25,881 nt of DNA from an uncultured Lachnospiraceae bacterium (GTDB taxonomy: Bacteria; Bacillota_A; Clostridia; Lachnospirales; Lachnospiraceae), in assembly GCA_947564305.1 (NCBI GenBank), contig CANOBT010000079.1, positions 1 to 25,881 of the forward strand, written 5' to 3'. The position numbers and the translations under genes were made by a program. Numbering within the stretch: position 1 is the stretch's first letter; every line of letters starts with the position of its first letter. Shown piece by piece: positions 14,603 to 22,767 of the stretch. The notes beneath the pieces were generated by a model that saw only the letters and a list, made by a program, of their open reading frames with translations, did no database searches and had not been told where the DNA came from.

Positions 14603-15856
14603 CTATTTTCTTTTTATAATTCGCCTAAGTTTCTGGCTAATTCTCACTAGAAATCTACTATTCAGTTCTTTTAACTCTGCCATTAGCCCATTATTTTTCT
14701 GCCTTAACTCCTCCGACTGCCTTCTCAAGTCTTTCATCTGCTGCTTTAAATCTTTAATTTGCCCATACAAGCCCTTGGCTTGCATTTCCATGTCTTCAAC
14801 TTGTGTCCTTAGCCTTCTGATTTCACATCCCCGCTCCGCTTTTTCGTCATAAGTAATCTGTAACTTTCGGTTAAGTTCCGCTTTTTCATCTCGCACTTTT
14901 CGATATTGTGCCATAGACTGCAAAAATTTTTTATCCAAAAACAACAACAAGGAAAATTGCTCTTCCAATGAAATATTTCCGGATTCCAAGGCAACCCTCC
15001 TCCAGACTTTCTGAAACTGCCCCTCCCCTGCATTGCTTATATGACGGATTATAGCCCGTGCGTGTTCCATCATTGTCGCATACACTTCTTCATTCTCTCT
15101 ATAATCTGCAGCACGTCTGACAATCTCACACAAAGTTACACCCAACGAATACTGTCTTTCCTGCTGCTGCGCTGCTGTCATTGTTGAGGAATTCCGTACC
15201 CTGCGCAAGTACAGCCTATCCTTAATACAACCAACTCGCTCCACTGCTAATAGGCAGCGGAAAAGATAAAGATTGTCTTCCAACAACGGCAAATCTGGAA
15301 ATAAGATTCCCTCCCTCATCAAAAATTCCCTGCGAATCAGCTGTAGGCAAGGTTGTACAATCATGTCTCCATTTTTCCGAAACTTCACATAAATCTCCTC
15401 TCCTCGGCAGACCTCTGGATACGTTTCTTTCCTATGGTATAAAGATTTATATTCAGGAAATTTCTCTTCCAACTCCTCGGACTCATAAAAAGAATCTCCC
15501 TCAAAAAAAAGAAGATCCAAGTCGTCTTTTTCACATTGTTCAAAGATGATTTGCAGACCATTTTCAGCCAGTAAATCATCACTGTCCATATAATAAATAT
15601 ATTTTCCTTCCGCCATTCTAATTCCTTGATTCCGTTCATATCCTTGACGGTGATTCGTCTCCGAAACTACTTTCATATTTGAATGTTTCTCTGCAAATTT
15701 TTCCAAAACAGATAATGTACAATCCGTGGAGCCATCATCAATGCAAATTAATTCAAAGTCCTGAAACGTCTGCCGAAACAAAGACTCTAAAGTTTCTTCT
15801 ATATAATCCTCTACATTAAAACATGGCATAACCACTGAAATCGCGCAATTTCTCAT
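14603..15856 (-). CDS. Family 2 glycosyltransferase with long C-terminal coiled coil
   Basis: Glycosyltransferase of 417 aa. The catalytic N-terminal domain carries V-V-M-P-C-F-N (8-14), I-D-D-G-S-T-D-C-T (39-47) and M-D-S-D-D-L-L (about 89-95). From about residue 320 the protein is a continuous heptad-like helix rich in Glu, Lys, Arg and Leu, ending in a basic R-R-I-I-K-R-K tail. Such tails occur in some Firmicute polysaccharide transferases and may organise enzymes at the membrane. The sugar specificity is unknown. AGGAG precedes the ATG. The preceding acyltransferase stop lies 59 bases away and the following gene 67 bases on, looser packing than elsewhere. Confidence 0.9.
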   Translation of the reverse strand: MRNCAISVVMPCFNVEDYIEETLESLFRQTFQDFELICIDDGSTDCTLSVLEKFAEKHSNMKVVSETNHRQGYERNQGIRMAEGKYIYYMDSDDLLAENGLQIIFEQCEKDDLDLLFFEGDSFYESEELEEKFPEYKSLYHRKETYPEVCRGEEIYVKFRKNGDMIVQPCLQLIRREFLMREGILFPDLPLLEDNLYLFRCLLAVERVGCIKDRLYLRRVRNSSTMTAAQQQERQYSLGVTLCEIVRRAADYRENEEVYATMMEHARAIIRHISNAGEGQFQKVWRRVALESGNISLEEQFSLLLFLDKKFLQSMAQYRKVRDEKAELNRKLQITYDEKAERGCEIRRLRTQVEDMEMQAKGLYGQIKDLKQQMKDLRRQSEELRQKNNGLMAELKELNSRFLVRISQKLRRIIKRK

Positions 15857-15915
15857 CTTTTTTCTCCTCTGCCTAACTCTATATTTATAATTTCCTAAAA
15901 TCTACACAATAAAAA

Positions 15916-17034
15916 TCAACAGCACAAATCTTGTTTTGCCGTCTTTTTAAAGCCACAAATCTTATCTATTATTTTTTTATACCCTACTATTTCTTTTAAC
16001 TTCTCAATTATAATTGACAAAACCAAGGAGGTAACAGTCAAAATCAAAAGTACTGCAAGCCAATTATGGGGTTTGTATATATATTGCGGAAAATAAAATA
16101 GAAATATCAAAGTATGAATTAAAAACATATTCATAGAATGCGATCCTATAAATCCCATTACCTTTTCACTAAACGGACATATTGAAACTAATTCCATACA
16201 AAACCCACTACATAAAACAGGAATAAAAGCGTCAATGAAAAAACGCATGTCCATCTTAATCCTTACATATAATAAACAGCCAGCTATAAGGACATATACA
16301 AACATCTTCAATAAACTATTCAGCCAATTTTGTTTTATAATTTTCTTGCTATACATTTTTTCAAGCATATAAGTCTCTGCACAAAATACTCCCATGCACA
16401 TACATAACGTATATTCTGTAACACCATCATACTTCTTGCCGAAAAGCAAAAATGCACAGCAAATTATAATGGATATGCCAAAACTATGGTATAATTTAAC
16501 CAAAATGGGAATTAAAAAAACCAACAGGATTGCCGTTGACATATACCACCAAGTTGGGTTGAGCGTTGGTGAAGATAAGCGGTGCGCACACCCTAACATA
16601 TCAATAACTGCATACAATAATCCTTTCTTCGAACCCGAAATGCCATATATCTGCCATAAATTATTCCCATCCTGGCGTAAAAAGTATGTCAATACTGTAA
16701 TTACATATACAAACAGGAAATTCATCTCAAGTTTTATGTATCTCTTTATGCAAAATTTCCCTATCCTACTACCATCGGCAATTCTATTATCCGAAAATTG
16801 TGCATGATATGCTTTGGTAATTCCATAAGCTGTTAAAAAAACAAATATTCCTACACAAACCTTACATGCACTGCTAAACTGCATAATATGATCCCAATCA
16901 AATATTTTAGACTCAGTTCCATATTTACTACACAATTCAGGTGCACAGGAAAACAAATGATGTATCAACATTAAAATAATCGCTATGCATTTTACCATAT
17001 TCGTCTTCTTCACATCAAATTGCATCACTCTCAT
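15916..17034 (-). CDS. Acyltransferase 3 family membrane protein
   Basis: Polytopic protein of 372 aa with about ten hydrophobic segments. The first helix carries I-L-M-L-I-H-H-L-F, which matches the conserved membrane His of acyltransferase-3 proteins, and R-Y-I-K-L-E-M follows the third segment. Proteins of this family move acetyl or other acyl groups onto sugars at the outer face of the membrane, so it probably O-acetylates the finished or lipid-linked glycan. It is very AT-rich. The start (17034) overlaps the stop of the GT-C-like gene as ATGA with GGGAG 8 bases upstream; a start three codons later is also possible. Confidence 0.85.
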   Translation of the reverse strand: MRVMQFDVKKTNMVKCIAIILMLIHHLFSCAPELCSKYGTESKIFDWDHIMQFSSACKVCVGIFVFLTAYGITKAYHAQFSDNRIADGSRIGKFCIKRYIKLEMNFLFVYVITVLTYFLRQDGNNLWQIYGISGSKKGLLYAVIDMLGCAHRLSSPTLNPTWWYMSTAILLVFLIPILVKLYHSFGISIIICCAFLLFGKKYDGVTEYTLCMCMGVFCAETYMLEKMYSKKIIKQNWLNSLLKMFVYVLIAGCLLYVRIKMDMRFFIDAFIPVLCSGFCMELVSICPFSEKVMGFIGSHSMNMFLIHTLIFLFYFPQYIYKPHNWLAVLLILTVTSLVLSIIIEKLKEIVGYKKIIDKICGFKKTAKQDLCC

Positions 17035-18659
17035 TTATTTTTCTCCCAGATTTCTTTTAGAACGTCTATTCCTTTATAAATAAATATCGTATGATCATGA
17101 TATTCATCTTTTCTATCTGCCTTTTCAGCATACTCTATCGGGACAATTTCCATTTTTGAATTTGGGACGAGAAGAAAACATTCTCCATTTTCGTCTTCCA
17201 TATCATACCATCTCTTGGAATTTAACCAATAAAATGGACGCGACCAATCATTTTCAACCAAGGCCGCCATGCGAATCCTGCCGTCAGAAGCCACCATATA
17301 GTTATAGCTTGCCCAATAATACGAGAAACCGCATGTATAGCCCTTCTGCTCCATATAATCTAACAAATCCCAATCCAATTTATATGGCCTATACCCATCA
17401 TTGATTCCCAGAAGATCTGGATTAGCCTCATAATCATATGTTATGTAATATGCGTAGCAGCCTAAATTCATAACAAGAAAAAATATAATAAAACCCACTT
17501 TATACTCTTTTGCAAATGTAAAATGAAATCCGTCTATATTATCTATCAAAATTCCCAGATTAATAATAGAATAAAAGTAAATCCATATCAAATACCTGGA
17601 AGCCTTCATTCCTGTAAAAAGAAAAATCCAAATAACAGCAAACGTCGAAATCATAGAGAAAATGAAAAATATTTTCTGATTATCTGTTCTAAGTTTTGAA
17701 AAATTCCTCTTAATACAAACCGGAACAACAAGAAGCATAAGCAGCAAATAGACAAAGGCAATTGCCTTATTGACACCTCCAAGAGTTAATAAATCTTGTA
17801 CTTGATCGGAGGCTCCATATAATCTCAAGAATCCATTCCATAAATTCAAAAGAGATTCTCCCATATCTGCAAAAAGAATAAATCGAAATCCCCCCATTGC
17901 CGACCTCGTCATATTCAATGTTCCAATCATAGAATTATAACGAATATAGCCGATTATAGTGCCCACGGCAATTATGCCTGCGGTCAGGCAATATCTCCAT
18001 AATACTATTTTCTTATAATGTGACTGATAAATTGCATACAATGCTAATGTCACTAACATAGGCGCAACAAAAACAAGCAACATAATAAAACTTGTTTCTA
18101 TTTTTATGCTTAAAAGAAAAATCAAACATACTGAAGCTGCCAGACATTTGGCTTTCCCATTCTTCATTATATACAGAGTAAGCAATATTAACATTATCAG
18201 ACAAATAATCTCCGTCATGTAAGTTGCCTGAAAATACCAATGTTCTGTTATCACTTCGGAAATTGGCAGCAACATCAGAAGCGACGAAATCCAAAAATAC
18301 TTTCCAAGCACTTCGCTTTTCTTGAAACACCACATTAGAAAAAGCATAATTGCCGTCTGCAAGACAACCGCGGCCGCCCTGGCAGAAATCCAATGTCTAC
18401 AAATTTTCAAAAAGGGCAGCACCAATGTATTCAGTCCAAAATTCCATATACTCGTCCCATAGCACCAATCATCAGGATAGATTTTTTTCTGATTCCACTG
18501 CTCAAACGCCAATGTAATTACTGTGCTGTCATCAGAATGGAAAAAATACCATGCTCCTTTAAATATAATAGCTACCTCACACATAAAAGCAAGAAATAAA
18601 ATGAAACACCAATAATATCTATATATAAAATATTTTATTTTTTTACTATAAACAATCAT
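17031..18659 (-). CDS. GT-C-like polytopic membrane protein, probable lipid-linked-sugar glycosyltransferase
   Basis: Membrane protein of 542 aa with about ten to twelve helices and a soluble C-terminal domain of about 120 residues. The first outside loop holds acidic residues (H-S-D-D-S-T at about 41-46 and P-D-D-W further on), as in GT-C enzymes that take sugars from polyprenyl phosphates. The C-terminal part with Y-Y-W-A-S-Y-N and W-L-N-S-K-R-W-Y resembles uncharacterised GT-C proteins of Firmicutes. I did not identify a precise family. It may use the sugar made and flipped by the upstream genes. The gene is AT-rich compared with the flanks and follows a 149-base gap. Confidence 0.65.
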   Translation of the reverse strand: MIVYSKKIKYFIYRYYWCFILFLAFMCEVAIIFKGAWYFFHSDDSTVITLAFEQWNQKKIYPDDWCYGTSIWNFGLNTLVLPFLKICRHWISARAAAVVLQTAIMLFLMWCFKKSEVLGKYFWISSLLMLLPISEVITEHWYFQATYMTEIICLIMLILLTLYIMKNGKAKCLAASVCLIFLLSIKIETSFIMLLVFVAPMLVTLALYAIYQSHYKKIVLWRYCLTAGIIAVGTIIGYIRYNSMIGTLNMTRSAMGGFRFILFADMGESLLNLWNGFLRLYGASDQVQDLLTLGGVNKAIAFVYLLLMLLVVPVCIKRNFSKLRTDNQKIFFIFSMISTFAVIWIFLFTGMKASRYLIWIYFYSIINLGILIDNIDGFHFTFAKEYKVGFIIFFLVMNLGCYAYYITYDYEANPDLLGINDGYRPYKLDWDLLDYMEQKGYTCGFSYYWASYNYMVASDGRIRMAALVENDWSRPFYWLNSKRWYDMEDENGECFLLVPNSKMEIVPIEYAEKADRKDEYHDHTIFIYKGIDVLKEIWEKNK

Positions 18660-18808
18660 ATTTTATTCTTTTTACCTCGATAACATCAACCTAAATACAA
18701 ATTTCTCTAAAGTTTTGGCATTTGATTTTACTATCCTTTGTTTGTATACTATCATAAAACAAGTGCAAGAATCAAATATTTTATGCCTAGGACGGCAATA
18801 TGCCGAAC
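18660..18808 (-). promoter_or_regulatory. 149-base gap, the longest within the right-hand operon
   Basis: AT-rich spacer before the GT-C-like gene. It holds a short dyad CGGCA-TAT-TGCCG (around 18792-18804), too small and lacking a T-run to be called a terminator. A TTGATT...TAGTAT pair spaced 18 could be a weak leftward promoter. No open frame with a ribosome binding site was seen. Confidence 0.3.
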
Positions 18809-19141
18809 TCAAAGGTTAAAAACAACAATCCCCAGAAGTATCATAGCAAGCCCAGCCAACTTTCTCCTGCCCACTTTTTCTTTCAGGAAAACCACCCCAA
18901 GAACCGTTACAAAAATATAACCGCTGGCCTCCAATACAGGTCCTAGGGATAGAGGTACTTTTCTGTATGCAAAAATAGTAATAAAACTGGAAAGGAAAAA
19001 CAGAAAATATGCGAATATAACCTTCAAATTCAAATATTCTTTCCAGGAATTCTCATGGCTCTCATTAGCGCTTGCCTTTAAAATTGTTTGGGATATAGAG
19101 GAGATTAACACAGAAAACAAAAAAATAATGATATAATCCAT
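18809..19141 (-). CDS. EamA/EmrE-like half transporter (second of a pair)
   Basis: Small membrane protein of 110 aa with four hydrophobic helices, half the size of a full EamA transporter. It ends in the characteristic block L-G-P-V-L-E-A-S-G-Y-I-F-V-T-V-L-G followed by F-L-K-E-K. It lies one base behind another 4-TM protein of the same superfamily. Such pairs (ArnE/ArnF type) work as heterodimers that flip polyprenyl-phosphate-linked amino sugars. With the GtrB/ArnC-type transferase nearby, the same job is likely here. Drug export in the manner of small multidrug-resistance proteins is a less likely alternative. Confidence 0.8.
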   Translation of the reverse strand: MDYIIIFLFSVLISSISQTILKASANESHENSWKEYLNLKVIFAYFLFFLSSFITIFAYRKVPLSLGPVLEASGYIFVTVLGVVFLKEKVGRRKLAGLAMILLGIVVFNL

Positions 19142-19142
19142 C

Positions 19143-19511
19143 CTAACTCCTTTCCTCTGATACTACAAAACAGACACCCAAGATTATAATAGCTGCGCCA
19201 ATTACATGGTTGAAGCAAATTTGTTCTTTAAAAAATACCATTCCCCAAATCATTCCCCAAATCACTGTAACTGCCTTATTGGCATAAGCAGTAATCAATG
19301 ACATCTTTTTCAAAATTTGCTGCCATAAAATAGCATATACTCCTAATACCAATAATACAATAGCATAAAGCGCAATAAAAGGCATGGATAGTACCGGGTA
19401 TCCAGATGCAAGTTTAGAACACACTGTTCCCATAGAATAAAAAACCATCAACAAATGTAAATAAATAATATACCTGATACTTTCATTTTTTAAATGCTTC
19501 AATTTAGACAT
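19143..19511 (-). CDS. EamA/EmrE-like half transporter (first of a pair)
   Basis: Four-helix protein of 122 aa. The third helix block Y-A-N-K-A-V-T-V-I-W-G-M-I-W-G-M-V-F-F-K-E corresponds to the conserved end of an EamA domain. It has little direct similarity to its neighbour apart from this layout, consistent with two different subunits of an antiparallel dimer. AAGGTG lies before the ATG. Its stop is one base from the next start, so production in equal amounts is likely. Probably a subunit of a lipid-linked-sugar flippase. Confidence 0.8.
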   Translation of the reverse strand: MSKLKHLKNESIRYIIYLHLLMVFYSMGTVCSKLASGYPVLSMPFIALYAIVLLVLGVYAILWQQILKKMSLITAYANKAVTVIWGMIWGMVFFKEQICFNHVIGAAIIILGVCFVVSEERS

Positions 19512-19523
19512 CTTATCACCTTA

Positions 19524-20240
19524 TCAGTTATTTTTATCAGCTTCCCTGAACAAAACCTCTATTAACCGTTCACGCATCCGTTCCTGAGATTCCAACCGTT
19601 TAATCTCATTTACCAATTCTTCCCTTGCATACTCTATGGTATAAAACTGCACGCTTTTGCTCCCTGTATCAAATATTATATAGGAACATCCCCGCCCATC
19701 CCGCTGCTGTCCGACAGAACCAGGATTGATAATTGTACATGCGCCTACTGCCCGCACTAACTTATGATGTGTGTGGCCTGTGAAAACAAAATCATATTTC
19801 TCGAATTCTCTGATTCCATCAATGAGGGTATCTGGATAAATCCTCATATTAAGAAAATCCCGCGGACCGCCATGGAAAAACCCTAGCTTACAGCCATCAA
19901 CGTTTACTTCATAAGACGATTCTAGGGATTTCAGAAATTCTATATTTTCTTGTTTTATTTTTGATGCAATCCCACAATAAGAGTCTCCATATTTCTTTAT
20001 CAGTTCTTTTTCATCCCTTAACCCCTCTGACACATCCAGAAACATTTTGTCATGATTGCCAAGAAGACACTTTATTTCATGGGTCCTAAGATAATCGATA
20101 ACCTCGTCTGCATGATAATAATACCCAATAGCATCTCCTCCAAAAACCCATTTATCAATCTTTTGTTCTTTTGCCTGCCTGACAAAAGATTCAAATGCAA
20201 GTATATTTCCATGTATATCTGAAAAAAAGCATATCCTCAT
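19524..20240 (-). CDS. Calcineurin-like metallophosphoesterase
   Basis: Phosphoesterase of 238 aa, cytoplasmic, with all metal-binding motifs in order: D-I-H (8-10), G-G-D (34-36), G-N-H-D (61-64), F-F-H-G-G (121-125) and G-H-T-H-H (155-159). This spacing matches the YfcE/MJ0936 group of small phosphodiesterases. The C-terminal 40 residues form a charged helix. The substrate is unknown; in this position a sugar phosphate, a nucleotide-linked sugar or a polyprenyl-phosphate intermediate could be meant, but nothing in the sequence decides. The start has GGAGCGG upstream and follows the acyltransferase stop by 15 bases. Confidence 0.9.
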   Translation of the reverse strand: MRICFFSDIHGNILAFESFVRQAKEQKIDKWVFGGDAIGYYYHADEVIDYLRTHEIKCLLGNHDKMFLDVSEGLRDEKELIKKYGDSYCGIASKIKQENIEFLKSLESSYEVNVDGCKLGFFHGGPRDFLNMRIYPDTLIDGIREFEKYDFVFTGHTHHKLVRAVGACTIINPGSVGQQRDGRGCSYIIFDTGSKSVQFYTIEYAREELVNEIKRLESQERMRERLIEVLFREADKNN

Positions 20241-20255
20241 AACTTCCGCTCCAAC

Positions 20256-20918
20256 TTACAATTTAAAATCTAAACTGCTTTTCCCTTCCAGTTTATAACT
20301 ACGCGGCGGCACATACACTGACCATGCTTCGGTGGAATGTGCAATGTAAGCTCCTGCTCCCACCAAAGTGCCTTCCTGGATTTCTATGCCGTTTTTTATT
20401 GTGCAGTTATTGCCAAACACACAATAATCATCAATCTTAATATTTCCTGCGACTGCACAGGAAATTGTGAAAAAATTATAATTCCCGACTGTCGTATGAT
20501 GTGCAATATGTGCCATAGGATAAAATACATTTCCGTTTCCTATGGTGCAGCCTTGACCAATTACCGAGCCCTCCATAAAGATGTTCCCTTGCCCTATATC
20601 TTCAGTTTGGATAAGCGCTGTCGGATGTGCATATCCCAGAATCTTATAGCCACGCTGTGCTGCCTCCATCATCCGTTGTTCCCTCAAACGATTCATGTCT
20701 GTATAACCAATGCAAAATATAATTCCATGCTCTTTCGGCTCAAACCGCTGTTCCAACTCCTCAAATGCTGTTACCGGAAGACCGAACTTTTCCTCTGCTC
20801 CATTCATATATTGTTTATCTGCACAAAACCCACAGACATGATATCCATCGTCATTTTCCAGCAGATGAAATATCATATCTGCAAATTGCTCCAGTCCGAA
20901 AATAATAACATTTTTCAT
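20256..20918 (-). CDS. NeuD/VioB-like sugar acyltransferase
   Basis: Third beta-helix acyltransferase of the window, 220 aa. The N-terminal half is a Rossmann-like substrate-binding part (N-V-I-I-F-G-L-E-Q-F-A) in which the usual glycine-rich loop is weakened. Hexapeptide repeats follow from about residue 105. The likely catalytic His lies in A-H-I-A-H-H-T-T-V-G. The end is V-Y-V-P-P-R-S rather than G-V-P-A-K, a variant seen in acyltransferases acting on 4-amino-4,6-dideoxyhexoses. With the WecE-type aminotransferase nearby, N-acylation of dTDP-Qui4N or dTDP-Fuc4N is a reasonable proposal. It begins one base after the preceding stop. Confidence 0.8.
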   Translation of the reverse strand: MKNVIIFGLEQFADMIFHLLENDDGYHVCGFCADKQYMNGAEEKFGLPVTAFEELEQRFEPKEHGIIFCIGYTDMNRLREQRMMEAAQRGYKILGYAHPTALIQTEDIGQGNIFMEGSVIGQGCTIGNGNVFYPMAHIAHHTTVGNYNFFTISCAVAGNIKIDDYCVFGNNCTIKNGIEIQEGTLVGAGAYIAHSTEAWSVYVPPRSYKLEGKSSLDFKL

Positions 20919-20919
20919 C

Positions 20920-21870
20920 CTATTCTTTTCCTTTTCTATATATTTCTCGAATCACATATTGGGGAGAATTATTAATGCTTATATATATCCTTCCCAGATA
21001 TTCACCAATCAACCCAAGCATAAGCATAAGCATCCCGCCAATAAACAAAATAGCTGCCATTAATGAACTATAACCAATCATAACTTCAGGATAAATTATT
21101 TTGCGCACTACTACAATGAGTGCATACAAGAAACCCATAGCTGCAAACAGGAATCCGCAGAATGTTGAAAAACGCAGTGGTTTAACGGAAAAGGCAGTGA
21201 ATCCATCCATCCACAATGCAACTGACTTCCGAAATGTATATCCGCTTTCCCCACTCTCCCGCTCTCGTTCCTCCATGGTTACATTCACAATCCTGCTGGT
21301 ACTTCGCAAATATAAGCCGATAATATAAGGATAAGGATTTTTATAACGCAGCATTTCATCGCAAATGTATTTTTTAAAGGCAAAAAAATTTGACACCTGT
21401 AAATCCTTAGGTTTTGAAAGCAATTTCTGAAGCATGAAATCATTGACTGCACTTCCAAAATTCTTTAAACCGCTTTGCTTTTTCTGGCTGTATTTAGCAA
21501 TGGAGATATCATAGTCCTCCTCCAGGATAGGCGACAACAGCTGCCATAGACAATCCATTGGACACTGCGAATCATCATCCACACAGACAATGATATCGCC
21601 TGTGCACATGGAATATCCTGCCATAAGGGCAGCATGTTTTCCCACGTTTTTGGCCAAATCAATAGCTACAATCAATGGATTGTCCTGTGCTGCCTTTTTC
21701 ATCACCTGCCAGACATTATCCGGTGAGCGGTCGTTTACCATAATTATTTCATATTTAAACTCCTGTCTTTCTTTCATCATCCCTGTAATCTCATCTATCA
21801 CATTCATGACTATCTCTTCACTTCGGTAACAGGGAATTACAAAACTGAGTTTCAATCCGTCTGCATTCAT
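20920..21870 (-). CDS. GtrB/ArnC-type polyprenyl-phosphate glycosyltransferase
   Basis: Family 2 glycosyltransferase of 316 aa in the DPM1/GtrB branch. It would move one sugar from a nucleotide donor to undecaprenyl phosphate. The catalytic domain shows F-V-I-P-C-Y-R (10-16), V-N-D-R-S-P-D (45-51), N-V-G-K-H-A-A (75-81) and the metal site V-D-D-D-S-Q (97-102). Two C-terminal membrane helices follow (G-F-L-F-A-A-M-G-F-L-Y and I-L-F-I-G-G-M-L-M-L), with the family's I-G-E-Y-L-G-R-I-Y at the end of the second. Start overlaps the epimerase stop as ATGA. Confidence 0.92.
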   Translation of the reverse strand: MNADGLKLSFVIPCYRSEEIVMNVIDEITGMMKERQEFKYEIIMVNDRSPDNVWQVMKKAAQDNPLIVAIDLAKNVGKHAALMAGYSMCTGDIIVCVDDDSQCPMDCLWQLLSPILEEDYDISIAKYSQKKQSGLKNFGSAVNDFMLQKLLSKPKDLQVSNFFAFKKYICDEMLRYKNPYPYIIGLYLRSTSRIVNVTMEERERESGESGYTFRKSVALWMDGFTAFSVKPLRFSTFCGFLFAAMGFLYALIVVVRKIIYPEVMIGYSSLMAAILFIGGMLMLMLGLIGEYLGRIYISINNSPQYVIREIYRKGKE

Positions 21871-22760
21871 ACTATCTTTTGTCTCCTCATTTCATTGACG
21901 ATATCCGTAATAGACTGCTGTATGGTGTATTGTTGATGGAACCCAAGTTTATCAGCTGCTTTGGAAATATCTACATCCCATACCTGTCCCTCCGCTTCAT
22001 CTTCCTTATCTAAAAAACTAATCTCTGACATACTGCCTGTCAGTTTTATACATAATTCCGCCAGTTCCAAATTGGATACTGTTCCCGGCGCTGCAATATT
22101 GTATACTCCTGCAATCCCTTTCTTATCCAAACACCCAGAAAGCAGATTCGCCAAATCTCTGACATCCAGATAATTCTGGCGTCTGCCGCCTTTTCCAATA
22201 ATATTAATTTTCTCTCCATTTAAAGCATTCTTAATAAAAATCGGAAGAATTGTTTTTACCGGCATCCCCGGTCCAATTGGAGATGGAATCCTCAGGTGAA
22301 CGACCTCGATACCATCATACAAAAGCTGGTCCAACATCATCTCTCCTGCCAGTTTCGTCACATGATACATGGTCTTCGGCCAAAGCGGATGTTCTTCCGT
22401 AATAGGAAGTAACTTAGGCATTCCTATTACAGGAATACTCGAAATATAGAACACTTTTTTAATATTCCTTTTCTTCGCCAATTGATATATCCTATGGCTG
22501 CCAAGGCAGTTTGCTTTTATAAGCTCCTCATCCATATTGTCCTGACTAAGACTCGCTGCTGCATGTATAATGACATCCAAATCATCTGGAATTCTCTTCC
22601 AAGGTACACTTTCTTCTGCCAAATCCCAGCTAAAATAATCCTTTGAATCTTCTGACAATAAAGAACTTCTCCCAGTACTTATCACATCATTTCCATTTGC
22701 CAAAATGGGCACCAGGCTTTTACCAATAAATCCCTTAGATCCTGTAACCAAAATTTTCAT
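21867..22760 (-). CDS. NAD-dependent epimerase/dehydratase (extended SDR)
   Basis: Short-chain dehydrogenase of 297 aa for a nucleotide sugar. The NAD(P)-binding loop is T-G-S-K-G-F-I-G (6-13). The active site has Ser in I-S-S-I-P (106-110) and the pair Y-H-V-T-K (132-136). The loop after the active site (R-I-P-S-P-I-G-P-G) is usual for GalE/RmlD relatives. Whether it acts as epimerase, reductase or dehydratase is not readable. Its position between the ATP-grasp gene and the polyprenyl-phosphate transferase suggests that it completes the nucleotide sugar before lipid loading. It follows the ATP-grasp stop by 7 bases. Confidence 0.9.
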   Translation of the reverse strand: MKILVTGSKGFIGKSLVPILANGNDVISTGRSSLLSEDSKDYFSWDLAEESVPWKRIPDDLDVIIHAAASLSQDNMDEELIKANCLGSHRIYQLAKKRNIKKVFYISSIPVIGMPKLLPITEEHPLWPKTMYHVTKLAGEMMLDQLLYDGIEVVHLRIPSPIGPGMPVKTILPIFIKNALNGEKINIIGKGGRRQNYLDVRDLANLLSGCLDKKGIAGVYNIAAPGTVSNLELAELCIKLTGSMSEISFLDKEDEAEGQVWDVDISKAADKLGFHQQYTIQQSITDIVNEMRRQKIV

Positions 22761-22767
22761 TTCCGTG

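Noticed and set aside
18792..18804. Short dyad in the gap before the GT-C-like gene as a terminator
   Set aside because: Five-base stem with a 3-base loop and no following T-run; not enough to stop transcription.
18809..19511. One EamA transporter broken by a frameshift
   Set aside because: Each half has its own ribosome binding site and start, complete four-helix layout and a clean one-base junction; two-subunit ArnE/ArnF-like pairs are a known arrangement.
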